From the NCBI GenBank assembly GCA_964396845.1, contig CAYNGH010000108.1:1-11792 (forward strand): DNA of 11,792 nucleotides. The letters run 5' to 3'. A program made the translations under genes and the position numbers. Of this stretch, positions 1 to 5,914 are shown one piece after another. A model generated the notes under the pieces. It did no database searches. It saw only the letters and a program-made list of their open reading frames with translations, and had not been told where the DNA came from. The stretch's first letter is position 1. Every line of letters starts with the position of its first letter. The DNA is from CAYNGH01 sp964396845 (GTDB taxonomy: Bacteria; Vulcanimicrobiota; JAJTBE01; CAYNGH01).

Positions 1-931
1 GGGAATAACCCCTGTGCAACACCAGGGAGTCGCAGGCACGGTTCATCAGTTCCTGAGGCTTTTTCTCCCTGACAATCAGCCGGTTGATGTCCCGGATGGC
101 CATCAGGACCCGGTTTACCTGACGCAGGTTGTTTTCCGCCAGTTTTCTGGATGTGTCATCCAGGATTACTCCTTCGATGGCCTGCAGTTCACCGTTGGCA
201 CTAAAAACACCCCGTCCCTTTTCCAGAACATGTTTGAGCTGACCGGATCTGGTAAAGATGCGATATTCGATATTAAAATGAAAGCCCTGGGAAAGGGCAT
301 CTTGAATATTTTTCCAGACAAACTCCCGGTCATCGGGATGAATCAGCTGGCTGAAGGAAACAACCCTGTTTCCCTCTATGTCGCCGGGAGGATAGCCTGT
401 CAGGTCCAGGGAGTTATCGCTTAGAAACTCCATGGTCCAGTAAGGATCATTCTTGCATCGATAGACAATGCCGGGGACATTCTGGATGAGAGTGGAAAAC
501 CGGCGGTGGGATTCCCGCAGTTCCTCGCCGGCCCGATGAGCCTTGACTGCCTTGAGGATGGAATTTCGAAGCTTCTCGGTATGGGCGATTTCGTGACGGC
601 TTTTGGTGATGTAATCAGACACACCATTGACAAAGGCCTCTCTGGCCACTTCTTCGTTTCCCTGTCCGGTGTAAAAGATTACCGGAAGCTGGGGCTTGAT
701 GCTGTGGATCTTCTTTAGCAGTTGCAGGCCGTTGATGCTGGGCATGTCGTAATCGGTCACCACTGCATCAAAATCCTGCTTTTCAAGGATCTCCAAGGCT
801 TCCAGGGCAGAGTTTGCGGTAAATACATGAAAATGGTTTTTCATTTTTAGATGGAATAGCTTCAGCGCATCAATGTTGTCATCAACGTGCAGAATCCGGA
901 ATTTTTCTATGATCTTTTCCCTCATCTCCAT
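1..931 (-). CDS. Response regulator receiver-PAS signalling protein, C-terminus beyond the window
   Basis: About 310 residues are visible; the gene runs off the left edge, so no stop is seen. Residues about 11-125 form a CheY-like receiver: the acidic pair D17-D18 (HVDDN), phospho-acceptor D60 (VVTDYDMP), T88 (FYTGQG) and K110 (YITKS) are all present. Residues about 135-255 look like a PAS domain with a PAC-type end (hydrophobic core, IHPDDRE and EYRIF segments). The following RDINRLIVREKK segment resembles the linker into a GAF domain or second sensor module. No DNA-binding output is seen in the visible part. Proteins of this build are usually cytoplasmic hybrid sensors ending in a histidine kinase or GGDEF domain, but that end is not here. 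The start at 931 is tentative: an in-frame ATG at 925 and a TTG at 934 are alternatives, and none has a strong Shine-Dalgarno. Confidence 0.85.
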   Translation of the reverse strand, partial: MEMREKIIEKFRILHVDDNIDALKLFHLKMKNHFHVFTANSALEALEILEKQDFDAVVTDYDMPSINGLQLLKKIHSIKPQLPVIFYTGQGNEEVAREAFVNGVSDYITKSRHEIAHTEKLRNSILKAVKAHRAGEELRESHRRFSTLIQNVPGIVYRCKNDPYWTMEFLSDNSLDLTGYPPGDIEGNRVVSFSQLIHPDDREFVWKNIQDALSQGFHFNIEYRIFTRSGQLKHVLEKGRGVFSANGELQAIEGVILDDTSRKLAENNLRQVNRVLMAIRDINRLIVREKKPQELMNRACDSLVLHRGYS

Positions 932-952
932 CAACCCGGCAATCAAAAATTA

Positions 953-961
953 ATTATACCA
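953..961 (-). promoter_or_regulatory. Extended -10 promoter of the receiver-PAS gene
   Basis: On the minus strand the sequence reads TGGTATAAT: a perfect -10 hexamer preceded by the TGn extension. No good -35 lies 16-18 bases upstream, as is common for extended -10 promoters. Transcription would start near 946 and leave a leader of about 15 bases before the gene. Confidence 0.5.
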
Positions 962-1030
962 TCAGACAAGCTCCCTTTATTTTTCTTCACATTTATCTAA
1001 TAACCTGCGCAGAGAAAAAACTTGTAACAC

Positions 1031-1057
1031 AAAAAGGAAGGTAAAACCTTCCTTTTT
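1031..1057 (-). terminator. Perfect hairpin terminator after the histidine-rich secreted protein gene
   Basis: An 11-bp perfect inverted repeat (AAAAAGGAAGG, loop TAAAA, CCTTCCTTTTT) lies 25 bases past the stop codon of the gene ending at 1082. Read leftward, the stem ends in a run of T, the form of a Rho-independent terminator. It is symmetric and could act in both directions, and it insulates the signalling gene downstream. Confidence 0.8.
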
Positions 1058-1081
1058 GAAATTATTATGACTTCAGGGGTT

Positions 1082-1909
1082 TTACTTGCCCATTCCCCGG
1101 TCAGTCCATTTGGTTTTGATGCCTTCCATGCGCCGGTTGGTGGAATCTATGGCTTGTTTCAGGGACAGGTCCGCAGTGTTAATCTTGTCCCAGTCGTGAT
1201 AGACCGAGCGGGGCATGTGTCCGAATATCCTGACGGAATAGAGTTTTTCCATATACTTCTGGTTTTCCGTCATCCAGTCTTCGTGCTGGCAAAGGTTGGC
1301 AATGGTAAAATCATTTACCAGGTAACCCAGCCAGAAAAGAAAACGCTTGTTGATATTCTGGCGATCTTCAAAGAAGTTCCCCACGTCGATGGTGTGATGG
1401 ACGTAAATATGGGAAAGCCTCCGGGAAGGATAGCGTCCTTCTTCCAGTAGCTCGGCCCAGTAGGGAAACTCCCTCTTGACCATGGTGTCATGGACATGTT
1501 CTCCCAGAAGCCTCAGCTCCCTGATGGCCAGTTTGCGGGCTTCGGGGTTATCATCGGCCACGTGAATGAGATAGATCAGGTTGTTGGCTTTAAGGCCCAC
1601 CAGGAATGCGTCCTTGTCTGAGTCGTCATCTTCTCGTTCCCTCAGACCGTAAACGCGAATCAGGGGATCCCTTTCGGAATATTCCTTTGTCAACATGACG
1701 ATCTTTTCGTGGTTCTTCACGATGTTGTCATTGGCCGTGATAAGAAGGGCATTGATCATGGTGGCATGCTGGCCTTCCCAGAGCCAGTGCAGGTAATTGT
1801 GATGATGATCATCCATCCAGGCATTGGCACTGGCGGGACGAGGTGTCACAGAAGCTCCGAGAAGCATGCACATGAGGGCCACCAGCATGACAGTGTAAAA
1901 TCTCTTCAT
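1082..1909 (-). CDS. Secreted histidine-rich protein of unknown function
   Basis: The 275-residue product is not a family I recognise. A clear Sec signal peptide covers residues 1-30 (MKR, a hydrophobic core, then PASANA), giving a predicted mature protein that begins with Trp31 followed by DDHHHNYLHW. The Cys at residue 14 is not in a proper lipobox, so cleavage by signal peptidase I is more likely than lipidation. The rest is predicted helical and rich in His, Asp and Glu, with HVADD, GEHVHD, a YVHHTIDV segment and QHEDW. A mature N-terminal Trp and an H-x3-D-V motif recall zinc phospholipase C and S1/P1 nuclease enzymes, where such residues bind zinc, but the remaining ligand pattern does not align convincingly by eye. 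The ATG at 1909 has a strong GGAGGAGG site just upstream. A terminator follows the gene, so it is probably monocistronic. Confidence 0.8.
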   Translation of the reverse strand: MKRFYTVMLVALMCMLLGASVTPRPASANAWMDDHHHNYLHWLWEGQHATMINALLITANDNIVKNHEKIVMLTKEYSERDPLIRVYGLREREDDDSDKDAFLVGLKANNLIYLIHVADDNPEARKLAIRELRLLGEHVHDTMVKREFPYWAELLEEGRYPSRRLSHIYVHHTIDVGNFFEDRQNINKRFLFWLGYLVNDFTIANLCQHEDWMTENQKYMEKLYSVRIFGHMPRSVYHDWDKINTADLSLKQAIDSTNRRMEGIKTKWTDRGMGK

Positions 1910-2007
1910 CTTCCTCCTCCATTCTTGATTATTTGTAGGTTTGACCTAATCCTTGGCATAATTTCAACCCGGCGAAAAATCAGATTAGTCCTTCAAAGGA
2001 TTCGATG

Positions 2008-2051
2008 AAAAATAATGATCTCCTCTTTGGAGTAATTTTTCCAAAATTATT
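2008..2051 (-). terminator. Possible imperfect terminator after ribF
   Basis: Read leftward after the ribF stop, AATAAT and TTTGG pair with CCAAA and ATTATT across an asymmetric bulge, and a short T run follows. The stem is AT-rich and imperfect, so this is a weak call. The rest of the 172-base gap (1910-2081) should carry the promoter of the histidine-rich protein gene; I see no convincing -35/-10 pair there. Confidence 0.3.
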
Positions 2052-2081
2052 GCATATAACTGGGGGATTCCTGTAACCGCT

Positions 2082-3071
2082 TCACTTGAAGGCGATGGAA
2101 ACATCTCCCGGGCATGGAATATTTTCCAGGATCTTCCTTTGGCTCATAGGAACCAGTATTTCCCGGCACCGGCCCACATCTTTTTGGATCTGCCGGATCA
2201 TCAATTCCGGGGTTTCATAATCAACGGTGTCCCGCAGGTGCCGGACAAAATATACGGTAATCTCCCTGCCATAGAGATCCCCGGAGTAATTCAGCAGATG
2301 AACCTCCAGGTTATAACTGCTCTCTCGAAAGGTAGGGCGTTCTCCCACATGAGCTGCGCCGGGATAAACCTGCTCTCCTGCCCGGACAAAAACTCCATAT
2401 ACGCCGGGCCTTGGCATCACCCGATCTGATGGCAGGTCCAGGTTGGCAGTGGGAAACCCCAGGCCCCGCCCCCGCTTCTTTCCTTGTTTCACCTCTCCAG
2501 ACAGGTTATACCAGCGTCCCAGGCATTTGCGGGCAAGCTCCATGTTGCCCCCCATAATGGCTTCCCGGATTCCCGTGGAGCTGACCCTTTGCCCGGCAAT
2601 GGTCACATCCTCGGTGGAGTGAACTTTCCCGCCGAACTCTGATGCCAGTTTTTCCAGGGTTTCCCGGTTGCCGGATCCATGAAAGCCAAAGCGGTAATCC
2701 CTGCCTACAACAAAAACCCTTCCATCAAGGCGATCTCTTAGAATATCAGAAACAAACTCCCTGGGTGAAAGCCGGGAAAACTCCTCGGAAAAATCTATGG
2801 TAATAAAGTATTCGATTCCCAGCTCCCGGGCGATGCAATGTTTCTCGTTCATAGATGAAAGATATGGAAAACAAAGACCGCTGTGAATCACCTCCAGAGG
2901 ATGACGGCTGAAAGTGAAAAGGGCCGGCGAATAACCCCACTGACGGGCAAGGGTCACCGTCCAGTTGATAAGTTTCTGATGCCCCACATGAATACCGTCA
3001 AAGAAGCCCAGGGCAATCACAAGGCCCCCTTCGGCAGACAGACTCTCTTTATCCAGCAGGATCCGCTTCAT
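2082..3071 (-). CDS. ribF: Bifunctional riboflavin kinase/FAD synthetase RibF
   Basis: Converts riboflavin to FMN and then FMN to FAD in the cytoplasm. The N-terminal nucleotidyltransferase half shows GFFDGIHVGHQKL (the HxGH-type site), TFSRHP, VGRDYRFG and RVSSTGIREAI. The C-terminal flavokinase half shows GRGLGFPTANL, PGVYGVFV, GERPTF and LEVHLLNYSGDLYG. At about 329 residues it is slightly longer than the usual 305-315 because of a tail of about 20 residues of no known role. I chose the ATG at 3071, which gives the usual short N-terminus. A TTG at 3083 overlaps the stop codon of the upstream SPOR gene and is preceded by GGTAAG, so translation coupled from that site is possible. The product makes the FMN and FAD that the flavoproteins encoded to the right need, but it lies in a divergent unit. 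Confidence 0.95.
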   Translation of the reverse strand: MKRILLDKESLSAEGGLVIALGFFDGIHVGHQKLINWTVTLARQWGYSPALFTFSRHPLEVIHSGLCFPYLSSMNEKHCIARELGIEYFITIDFSEEFSRLSPREFVSDILRDRLDGRVFVVGRDYRFGFHGSGNRETLEKLASEFGGKVHSTEDVTIAGQRVSSTGIREAIMGGNMELARKCLGRWYNLSGEVKQGKKRGRGLGFPTANLDLPSDRVMPRPGVYGVFVRAGEQVYPGAAHVGERPTFRESSYNLEVHLLNYSGDLYGREITVYFVRHLRDTVDYETPELMIRQIQKDVGRCREILVPMSQRKILENIPCPGDVSIAFK

Positions 3072-3079
3072 AACAGGCG

Positions 3080-3889
3080 TCAATCACTTACCACAAAGGA
3101 ATCAAAACCGTCGGCCTTCAGTTTGTCGGTGGCGGATCTGGCCTCTTCCCGACTGCTGTAATTCCCCACAAAGACCTTGTAACGGTCGCCTACTTTAACC
3201 ACCATGGCACTGTATCCCTTGGCCTTGAGAGAATTTACCCGCTCCTCTGCGTTTTCGTGCTTTTTGAAGTTGCCTGCCTGCAGGGAAAAACTTCCGGCAT
3301 CCTCCGGGGTTGCCTCGGGAGTCGCTTCCGGGGTTGCCTCGGGAGTCGCTTCCGGAGTTGGCTCCGGTGTCGGTGTTGGCGTTGGCGTGGGCGTGGGTGT
3401 TGGCCTCGGCGTTGGCGTTGGAGTGGGTGTTGGCCTCGGCGTTGGTGTCGGCGTTGGAGTGGGTGTTGGCCTCGGCGTTGGCGTTGGCGTGGGTGTTGGA
3501 GTGGGTGTTGGCCTCGGCGTGGGCGTGGGTGTTGGCGTGGGTGTCGGCGTGGGTGTCGGCGTTAATTCTTTTGTGGGTTCAGGGGTCGGTGAAGTACCCG
3601 GCTCGAATTCCGGGGTGGAAAAATCCTTCTCCGGGGCCTGGGTCGGCTCCACAACCTTGACGGGCATCTTCCAGGGCTTTGGCTTTGATGCGGGTATATG
3701 TTTGAACTCGCTCTCATAGGCGGCGGTTTTTTTCGACAATACCCCTGCCTGAATAACATAATGCCCAATCCAGTTGCCCGCCACCAGGGCTATCCAGACA
3801 ATAATTATGGTAAAAATGAGAATCCTTGACCAGAAAGGATCTCCGTTATCCTCAGGTTTTTTTTTCTTTTTGACTTCCTCGGTGCTCAC
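3080..3889 (-). CDS. Membrane-anchored SPOR-domain protein with long Pro-Thr linker
   Basis: The 269-residue product has a short lysine-rich cytoplasmic N-terminus (residues 1-22), one membrane span (about 23-46), a charged proline-rich stretch, a long PT/PTPTPRP tract with four EATP-type repeats (about 108-193), and a C-terminal SPOR domain (about 197-269; FSLQAGNF, AMVVKVGDRYKVFVGNY). SPOR domains bind denuded peptidoglycan glycan strands, so the protein probably sits in the inner membrane with its SPOR domain reaching the wall through the extended linker. FtsN and DedD have this topology, and a role in division or wall remodelling is an inference. The GTG start at 3889 has GGGAG about 11 bases upstream. 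It is the first gene of a unit with ribF, whose start region touches its stop codon. Confidence 0.9.
   Translation of the reverse strand: MSTEEVKKKKKPEDNGDPFWSRILIFTIIIVWIALVAGNWIGHYVIQAGVLSKKTAAYESEFKHIPASKPKPWKMPVKVVEPTQAPEKDFSTPEFEPGTSPTPEPTKELTPTPTPTPTPTPTPTPRPTPTPTPTPTPTPRPTPTPTPTPTPRPTPTPTPTPRPTPTPTPTPTPTPEPTPEATPEATPEATPEATPEDAGSFSLQAGNFKKHENAEERVNSLKAKGYSAMVVKVGDRYKVFVGNYSSREEARSATDKLKADGFDSFVVSD
3305..3565 (-). repeat. Low-complexity Pro-Thr/EATP coding repeat
   Basis: About 260 bases of short tandem repeats inside the SPOR gene. On the plus strand they are almost only G and T with some C (GTTGGCGTGGGT-type 6- and 12-base units); on the coding strand they encode PT, PTPR and EATP units. 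The tract is in frame throughout. Such repeats change length easily by slippage and are hard to assemble, so the exact unit count may differ between strains or reads. Confidence 0.9.
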
Positions 3890-3910
3890 TTTGGATCAAA
3901 CTCCCTTTGT

Positions 3911-3926
3911 CCTGTTCAAGAACAGG
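3911..3926. promoter_or_regulatory. 16-bp palindrome upstream of the SPOR gene
   Basis: CCTGTTC-AA-GAACAGG is a perfect 7-bp inverted repeat around AA, 22 bases upstream of the SPOR gene start. A second dyad, AGAAAT-C-ATTTCT, lies at 3941-3953. They sit in the divergent promoter region, so either could be an operator, or the first could be a small hairpin in the leader RNA. I do not recognise the regulator. Confidence 0.45.
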
Positions 3927-3929
3927 CCC

Positions 3930-3958
3930 TTGTCATAATAAGAAATCATTTCTATGCA
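3930..3958 (+). promoter_or_regulatory. Candidate promoter of the aminotransferase-transhydrogenase operon
   Basis: TTGTCA (5 of 6 to the -35 consensus) is followed after exactly 17 bases by TATGCA, a weak -10. The spacer contains the AGAAAT/ATTTCT dyad, a good position for a repressor. Transcription would begin near 3965, just before the left arm of the leader helix. No other rightward promoter in the gap looks better. Confidence 0.4.
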
Positions 3959-3970
3959 GAGGCTTCAAAT

Positions 3971-4079
3971 CCCTTTTAACAGGGCTTCTTCACCGGGCAG
4001 AGTATCCTCTGAAGGACAAATCCATCCCGGATTGAAACTATGAAATATCTTCCGGCCATACCGGCAACTGTTAAAGGGG
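3971..4079 (+). promoter_or_regulatory. Structured leader RNA that can sequester the aminotransferase ribosome-binding site
   Basis: CCCTTTTAACAG (3971-3982) can pair with CTGTTAAAGGGG (4068-4079) as a 12-bp helix with one G-U pair. The right arm contains the AAAGGGG ribosome-binding region just upstream of the start codon. Inside the loop, CCGGG (3993-3997) can pair with CCCGG (4026-4030), enclosing a CAGAG-TATC-CTCTG hairpin (3999-4011 area), and CCGG can pair with CCGG around 4053-4064. An alternative short hairpin, CCCT/AGGG, uses the left arm and would free the site. This is the form of a riboswitch or other translational switch, but it matches no riboswitch consensus that I know. Confidence 0.4.
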
Positions 4080-4087
4080 GGGGGGGG
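4076..4087 (+). repeat. Run of 12 G in the ribosome-binding region
   Basis: Twelve consecutive G residues end four bases before the TTG start of the aminotransferase and serve as, or are part of, its Shine-Dalgarno. Runs of this length slip during replication and are also frequent sequencing errors. Confidence 0.95.
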
Positions 4088-4091
4088 CAAC

Positions 4092-5282
4092 TTGTCAAAC
4101 CTTGAAATTAAACAAATGCTTCGATTGTCAGACCGGGCGAAAATAATAAAAGAATCGGGAATCCGCAAGGCTTTTGAAATGGCAGGGGACATGAAGGATG
4201 TCATTCATCTGGGCCTGGGAGAACCGGATTTCGGCGCTCCGGAAGAACTAAAAACCCTCCTTAAAATGGCGGTGGACGAAGGGTTCAGCCATTACACCCC
4301 CAACAGCGGGTTTTTTGACCTGCGCTCAGTCCTCTCGGACAAGCTTCGAGATGAGAACCGCATCGACTATGATCCCGCCACGGAAATTATGGTCACTGTG
4401 GGGGCCATGAATGCCATAAATCTGGCGATGCTGTGCCTGGTGAACCCCGGCGACGAGGTGATTATTCAGGATCCTGCCTTTGTGGGGTTTGAACCCTGCA
4501 CCCAGATGTGCGGTGGCGTGGCGGTGGGGGTCCCCCTTCGGGAGGATCGGCAGTTCCGCATTGATCCCGCGGACATCCGGGAGAGGATTACCTCCAGAAC
4601 CCGGCTTCTGGTTATCAACAACCCCCACAATCCCACTGGAGCAGTACTGGATCCGAAGGACCTGGAAGAGATTGCATCAATTGCCCGGGAGTATGATCTT
4701 TTTGTCCTGAGCGACGAGGTTTATGAAAAACTTATATATGACGGGCTGGAACATACAAGCATGGCTTCTCTGGAGGGTATGAAAGAAAGAACCCTCACGG
4801 TGATGAGTTTTTCCAAAACATTCTGCATATGCGGGTGGCGCATAGGCTTCTGTGCCGGGCCAGCCCTGCTCATCCGCAATATGGTAAAGATGCAGCAATC
4901 CAGCTCGGTTCATCCCGCGGCTCCGATGCAAAAAGCAGTGATGTTCTACCTGAACCGATCCGGCGAGTTTGTGGAATACATCAAAAAAGCCTATACTGCC
5001 CGGCGGGACTATATGACCGGCCTCATCAACCAGATTGAAGGGATTCACTGCCTGAAACCCCAGAGTGCCTTTTATCTGTTTGTCAACATAAAACAGCTGG
5101 GATGCACATCCATGGAGTTCTCCCAGCTCCTGCTACAGGAATACCGGGTCATCACCATTCCCGGCAGTGCCTTCGGCCCTGGCGGGGAAGGTTACATCCG
5201 CATATGCATCACCGTGCCTGTGGAAAAGCTACAGGTAGCCTGCATGCGGATTGAACAGGCGGTGAGGCGGTTTTTAAAATAA
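4092..5282 (+). CDS. Class I/II pyridoxal-phosphate aminotransferase
   Basis: The 396-residue protein has the fold type I aminotransferase signatures: LGLGEPDF near the N-terminus, NNPHNPTG (N180), LSDEVYE (D208, Y211), the Schiff-base lysine K242 in SFSKTF, GWRIGF, and the carboxylate-binding arginine R370 in YIRIC. It moves an amino group between an amino acid and a 2-oxo acid in the cytoplasm; aspartate, alanine, aromatic or branched-chain substrates are all possible and the motifs do not decide. The TTG at 4092 is favoured because the G run is placed as its Shine-Dalgarno. The ATG at 4116 (giving MLRLSDRAK) is an alternative but has no visible site. The next gene starts 15 bases after the stop, so it is the first gene of the redox operon. 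This suggests amino-acid catabolism or synthesis linked to NADPH/NADH balance, which is inference. Confidence 0.92.
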   Translation: MSNLEIKQMLRLSDRAKIIKESGIRKAFEMAGDMKDVIHLGLGEPDFGAPEELKTLLKMAVDEGFSHYTPNSGFFDLRSVLSDKLRDENRIDYDPATEIMVTVGAMNAINLAMLCLVNPGDEVIIQDPAFVGFEPCTQMCGGVAVGVPLREDRQFRIDPADIRERITSRTRLLVINNPHNPTGAVLDPKDLEEIASIAREYDLFVLSDEVYEKLIYDGLEHTSMASLEGMKERTLTVMSFSKTFCICGWRIGFCAGPALLIRNMVKMQQSSSVHPAAPMQKAVMFYLNRSGEFVEYIKKAYTARRDYMTGLINQIEGIHCLKPQSAFYLFVNIKQLGCTSMEFSQLLLQEYRVITIPGSAFGPGGEGYIRICITVPVEKLQVACMRIEQAVRRFLK

Positions 5283-5297
5283 TTCATAGGAGGTTTG

Positions 5298-5819
5298 ATG
5301 GACACCACAATGGAAACCCAATCCAACCCCACAGCAGATAATTCGGCAGCTCCGGTTTTGTTGCCTTTTTCTGCAGCCCTGTGGCAGTATCATGGCCAGA
5401 AGGGCGCGTTGATTCCCCTTCTTCAGAAGGCTCAAGAACAGTACTCATACATCCCTCCCTCGGCAATCCACCGCATATCCTCGGTAACGGGCATACCCAC
5501 CAGCGATATTTACGGTGTGGTCACATTTTACACCCAGTTCAAGATGACCCCCCCGGGGAAAAACATCATCCGGGTCTGTGACGGCACCGCCTGCCATGTG
5601 AACGGCTCCATGACAGTGCTGGACATTCTCAGGGACAAGCTGGGCATTGAAATTGACGAAACCACCGCCGACGGTCTTTTCACTCTTCAGTCGGTGGCCT
5701 GTCTGGGGTGTTGCTCTCTGGCTCCGGTGATGGTCATTAACGACGAAACCTTTGGCCGGTTGAAACCCGACGGAGTGGCGGGTATTATCGAGATGTTCAA
5801 AAAACGGGAAGACATATAA
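5298..5819 (+). CDS. NuoE/HydC-like [2Fe-2S] subunit of an electron-bifurcating oxidoreductase (Stn/Hyd type)
   Basis: The 173-residue product is a thioredoxin-fold [2Fe-2S] subunit. Cluster ligands are C94 and C99 (CDGTAC) with C135 and C139 (CLGCC), preceded by the helical region typical of the 24-kDa subunit (IHRISSVTGIP, YGVVTFYTQF). It pairs with the NuoF-like flavoprotein encoded next and passes or stores electrons near the FMN. In the HydABC and Stn families this pair forms the bifurcating core. The ATG at 5298 follows AGGAGG by four bases. A TTG directly before it and an ATG at 5310 are less well placed. The first 30 residues (Asn/Thr/Ala rich) are not part of the conserved fold. A terminator-like hairpin right after the stop separates it from the next gene. 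Confidence 0.92.
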   Translation: MDTTMETQSNPTADNSAAPVLLPFSAALWQYHGQKGALIPLLQKAQEQYSYIPPSAIHRISSVTGIPTSDIYGVVTFYTQFKMTPPGKNIIRVCDGTACHVNGSMTVLDILRDKLGIEIDETTADGLFTLQSVACLGCCSLAPVMVINDETFGRLKPDGVAGIIEMFKKREDI

Positions 5820-5821
5820 AA

Positions 5822-5848
5822 CCGGCCTCCAGGGATGGCCGGCTTTTT
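5822..5848 (+). terminator. Hairpin terminator or attenuator inside the redox operon
   Basis: CCGGCC and GGCCGG form a 6-bp all-GC stem with a 9-base loop, followed by CTTTTT. It begins 2 bases after the NuoE-like stop codon and lies 67 bases before the NuoF-like gene. Because the three subunits should be made together, it probably reduces and does not abolish read-through, giving more of the first two gene products, or it stabilises the upstream transcript end. Confidence 0.65.
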
Positions 5849-5874
5849 AGATCCGGGAGAATTCCGGGGCGTTC

Positions 5875-5880
5875 TATAAT
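5875..5880 (+). promoter_or_regulatory. Possible internal -10 element before the NuoF-like gene
   Basis: A perfect TATAAT lies 35 bases upstream of the NuoF-like start and just after the internal terminator, where a secondary promoter would make sense. There is no recognisable -35 at 16-18 bases and no TGn extension, so this may be chance. Confidence 0.25.
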
Positions 5881-5914
5881 AGATAATTCAGATCATATGT
5901 AAGGGGCAGAGTAT

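Noticed and set aside
1864..1872. Lipoprotein signal in the secreted histidine-rich protein
   Set aside because: The residues before Cys14 (A-L-M) do not fit a lipobox and the Cys lies inside the hydrophobic core; the later ANA site is better.
3305..3565. CRISPR-like array
   Set aside because: Units are 6-12 bases without spacers and are in frame as Pro-Thr codons.
3204..3719. Plus-strand open frame of 171 codons with long VGVG repeats
   Set aside because: It is the mirror of the Pro-Thr tract of the SPOR gene, which has a membrane span, a SPOR domain and a matching downstream neighbour; the mirror frame has no domain.
3965..4091. Known riboswitch or T-box in the aminotransferase leader
   Set aside because: I looked for T-box, SAM, glycine, lysine, TPP, cobalamin and guanidine core motifs and none matches; only a generic structured leader is claimed.
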